In this document: positions 15,428-16,134 of the stretch, in pieces
Position numbering within the stretch: the first letter of the stretch is position 1
Layout of the letters: every line of letters starts with the position of its first letter
Origin: DATIRA01 sp964553405
Lineage (GTDB): Bacteria; Pseudomonadota; Gammaproteobacteria; Steroidobacterales; Steroidobacteraceae
Assembly: GCA_964553405.1 (NCBI GenBank)
Contig: CAZKLS010000062.1
Location: 1-16,134, forward strand
Direction of reading: 5' to 3'
Length of the DNA: 16,134 nt
Translations under genes and position numbers: made by a program
The notes under the pieces: generated by a model
What the model saw: only the letters and a program-made list of their open reading frames with translations
Told to the model about the DNA's origin: nothing
Databases searched by the model: none

Positions 15428-15490
15428 CCGGCTGCGGTGCGTGCTCCGGGCGCGCCATGGCCGAGCGTGGCGCCGGCAGCGGGCTTGGCC

Positions 15491-15496
15491 GATAAT
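15491..15496 (+). promoter_or_regulatory. Candidate -10 box of ettA
   Basis: GATAAT matches TATAAT at five of six positions and lies 46 bases before the ettA ATG. No convincing -35 box is seen at the expected spacing. The stretch from here to the ATG holds GGAG at 15525-15528, too far (14 bases) to be an optimal ribosome site. Confidence 0.35.
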
Positions 15497-15542
15497 CCGC
15501 CCCCCTCTCAATCATCCGGCAACGGAGCTCCACCGAGCAGGC

Positions 15543-16134
<592 letters not shown>

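Noticed and set aside
15327..15542. A glycine or SAM riboswitch in the glyA leader.
   Set aside because: The candidate glyA -10 box leaves a leader of only about 20 bases, and the rest of the gap is GC-only sequence without recognisable aptamer motifs.

Overview
The window is GC-rich, densely coding bacterial chromosome with no mobile element, tRNA, rRNA or CRISPR signal. It most likely comes from a high-GC gammaproteobacterium. The two conserved gene orders (xseB-ispA-dxs and glyA-nrdR-ribD-ribE-ribB-ribH-nusB-thiL-pgpA) are typical of that class. GlyA, ThiL, RibH and the EttA fragment also match the remembered Escherichia coli proteins closely at their termini and active sites. The genus cannot be named from sequence alone.

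Layout. (1) 19-2627, minus strand: a three-gene unit of short rubrerythrin, a soluble di-[4Fe-4S]/CCG-domain protein and a DUF3501 protein. In front of it is a perfect 7-1-7 palindrome inside a plausible promoter, and a hairpin terminator lies between its first and second genes. (2) 2765-6828, plus strand: xseB-ispA-dxs, then folE2 (exonuclease VII small subunit, isoprenoid precursors, and a type IB GTP cyclohydrolase I for folate or queuosine precursors). (3) 6864-15326, minus strand: a ten-gene convoy transcribed glyA, nrdR, ribD, ribE, ribB, ribH, nusB, thiL, pgpA, ending in an uncommon Ser/Thr kinase with a C-terminal cyclic-nucleotide-binding domain. Many junctions overlap by 1-17 bases, which points to translational coupling. 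(4) 15543-end, plus strand: the first 197 codons of ettA, divergent from glyA.

How the genes work together. The riboflavin set supplies RibD, RibE, RibB and RibH. The C-terminal GTP cyclohydrolase II-like half of RibB has lost its zinc cysteines, so the first committed step (RibA) must be encoded outside the window. ThiL and Dxs both touch thiamine diphosphate supply and use. GlyA (one-carbon units) and FolE2 (pterin precursor) both feed folate metabolism. The rubrerythrin unit looks like a peroxide- or iron-responsive redox system.

The best candidates for something under-described are the rubrerythrin/Fe-S/DUF3501 unit with its Fur-family-like operator, and the kinase-cNMP-binding fusion at the end of the riboflavin/pgpA operon.
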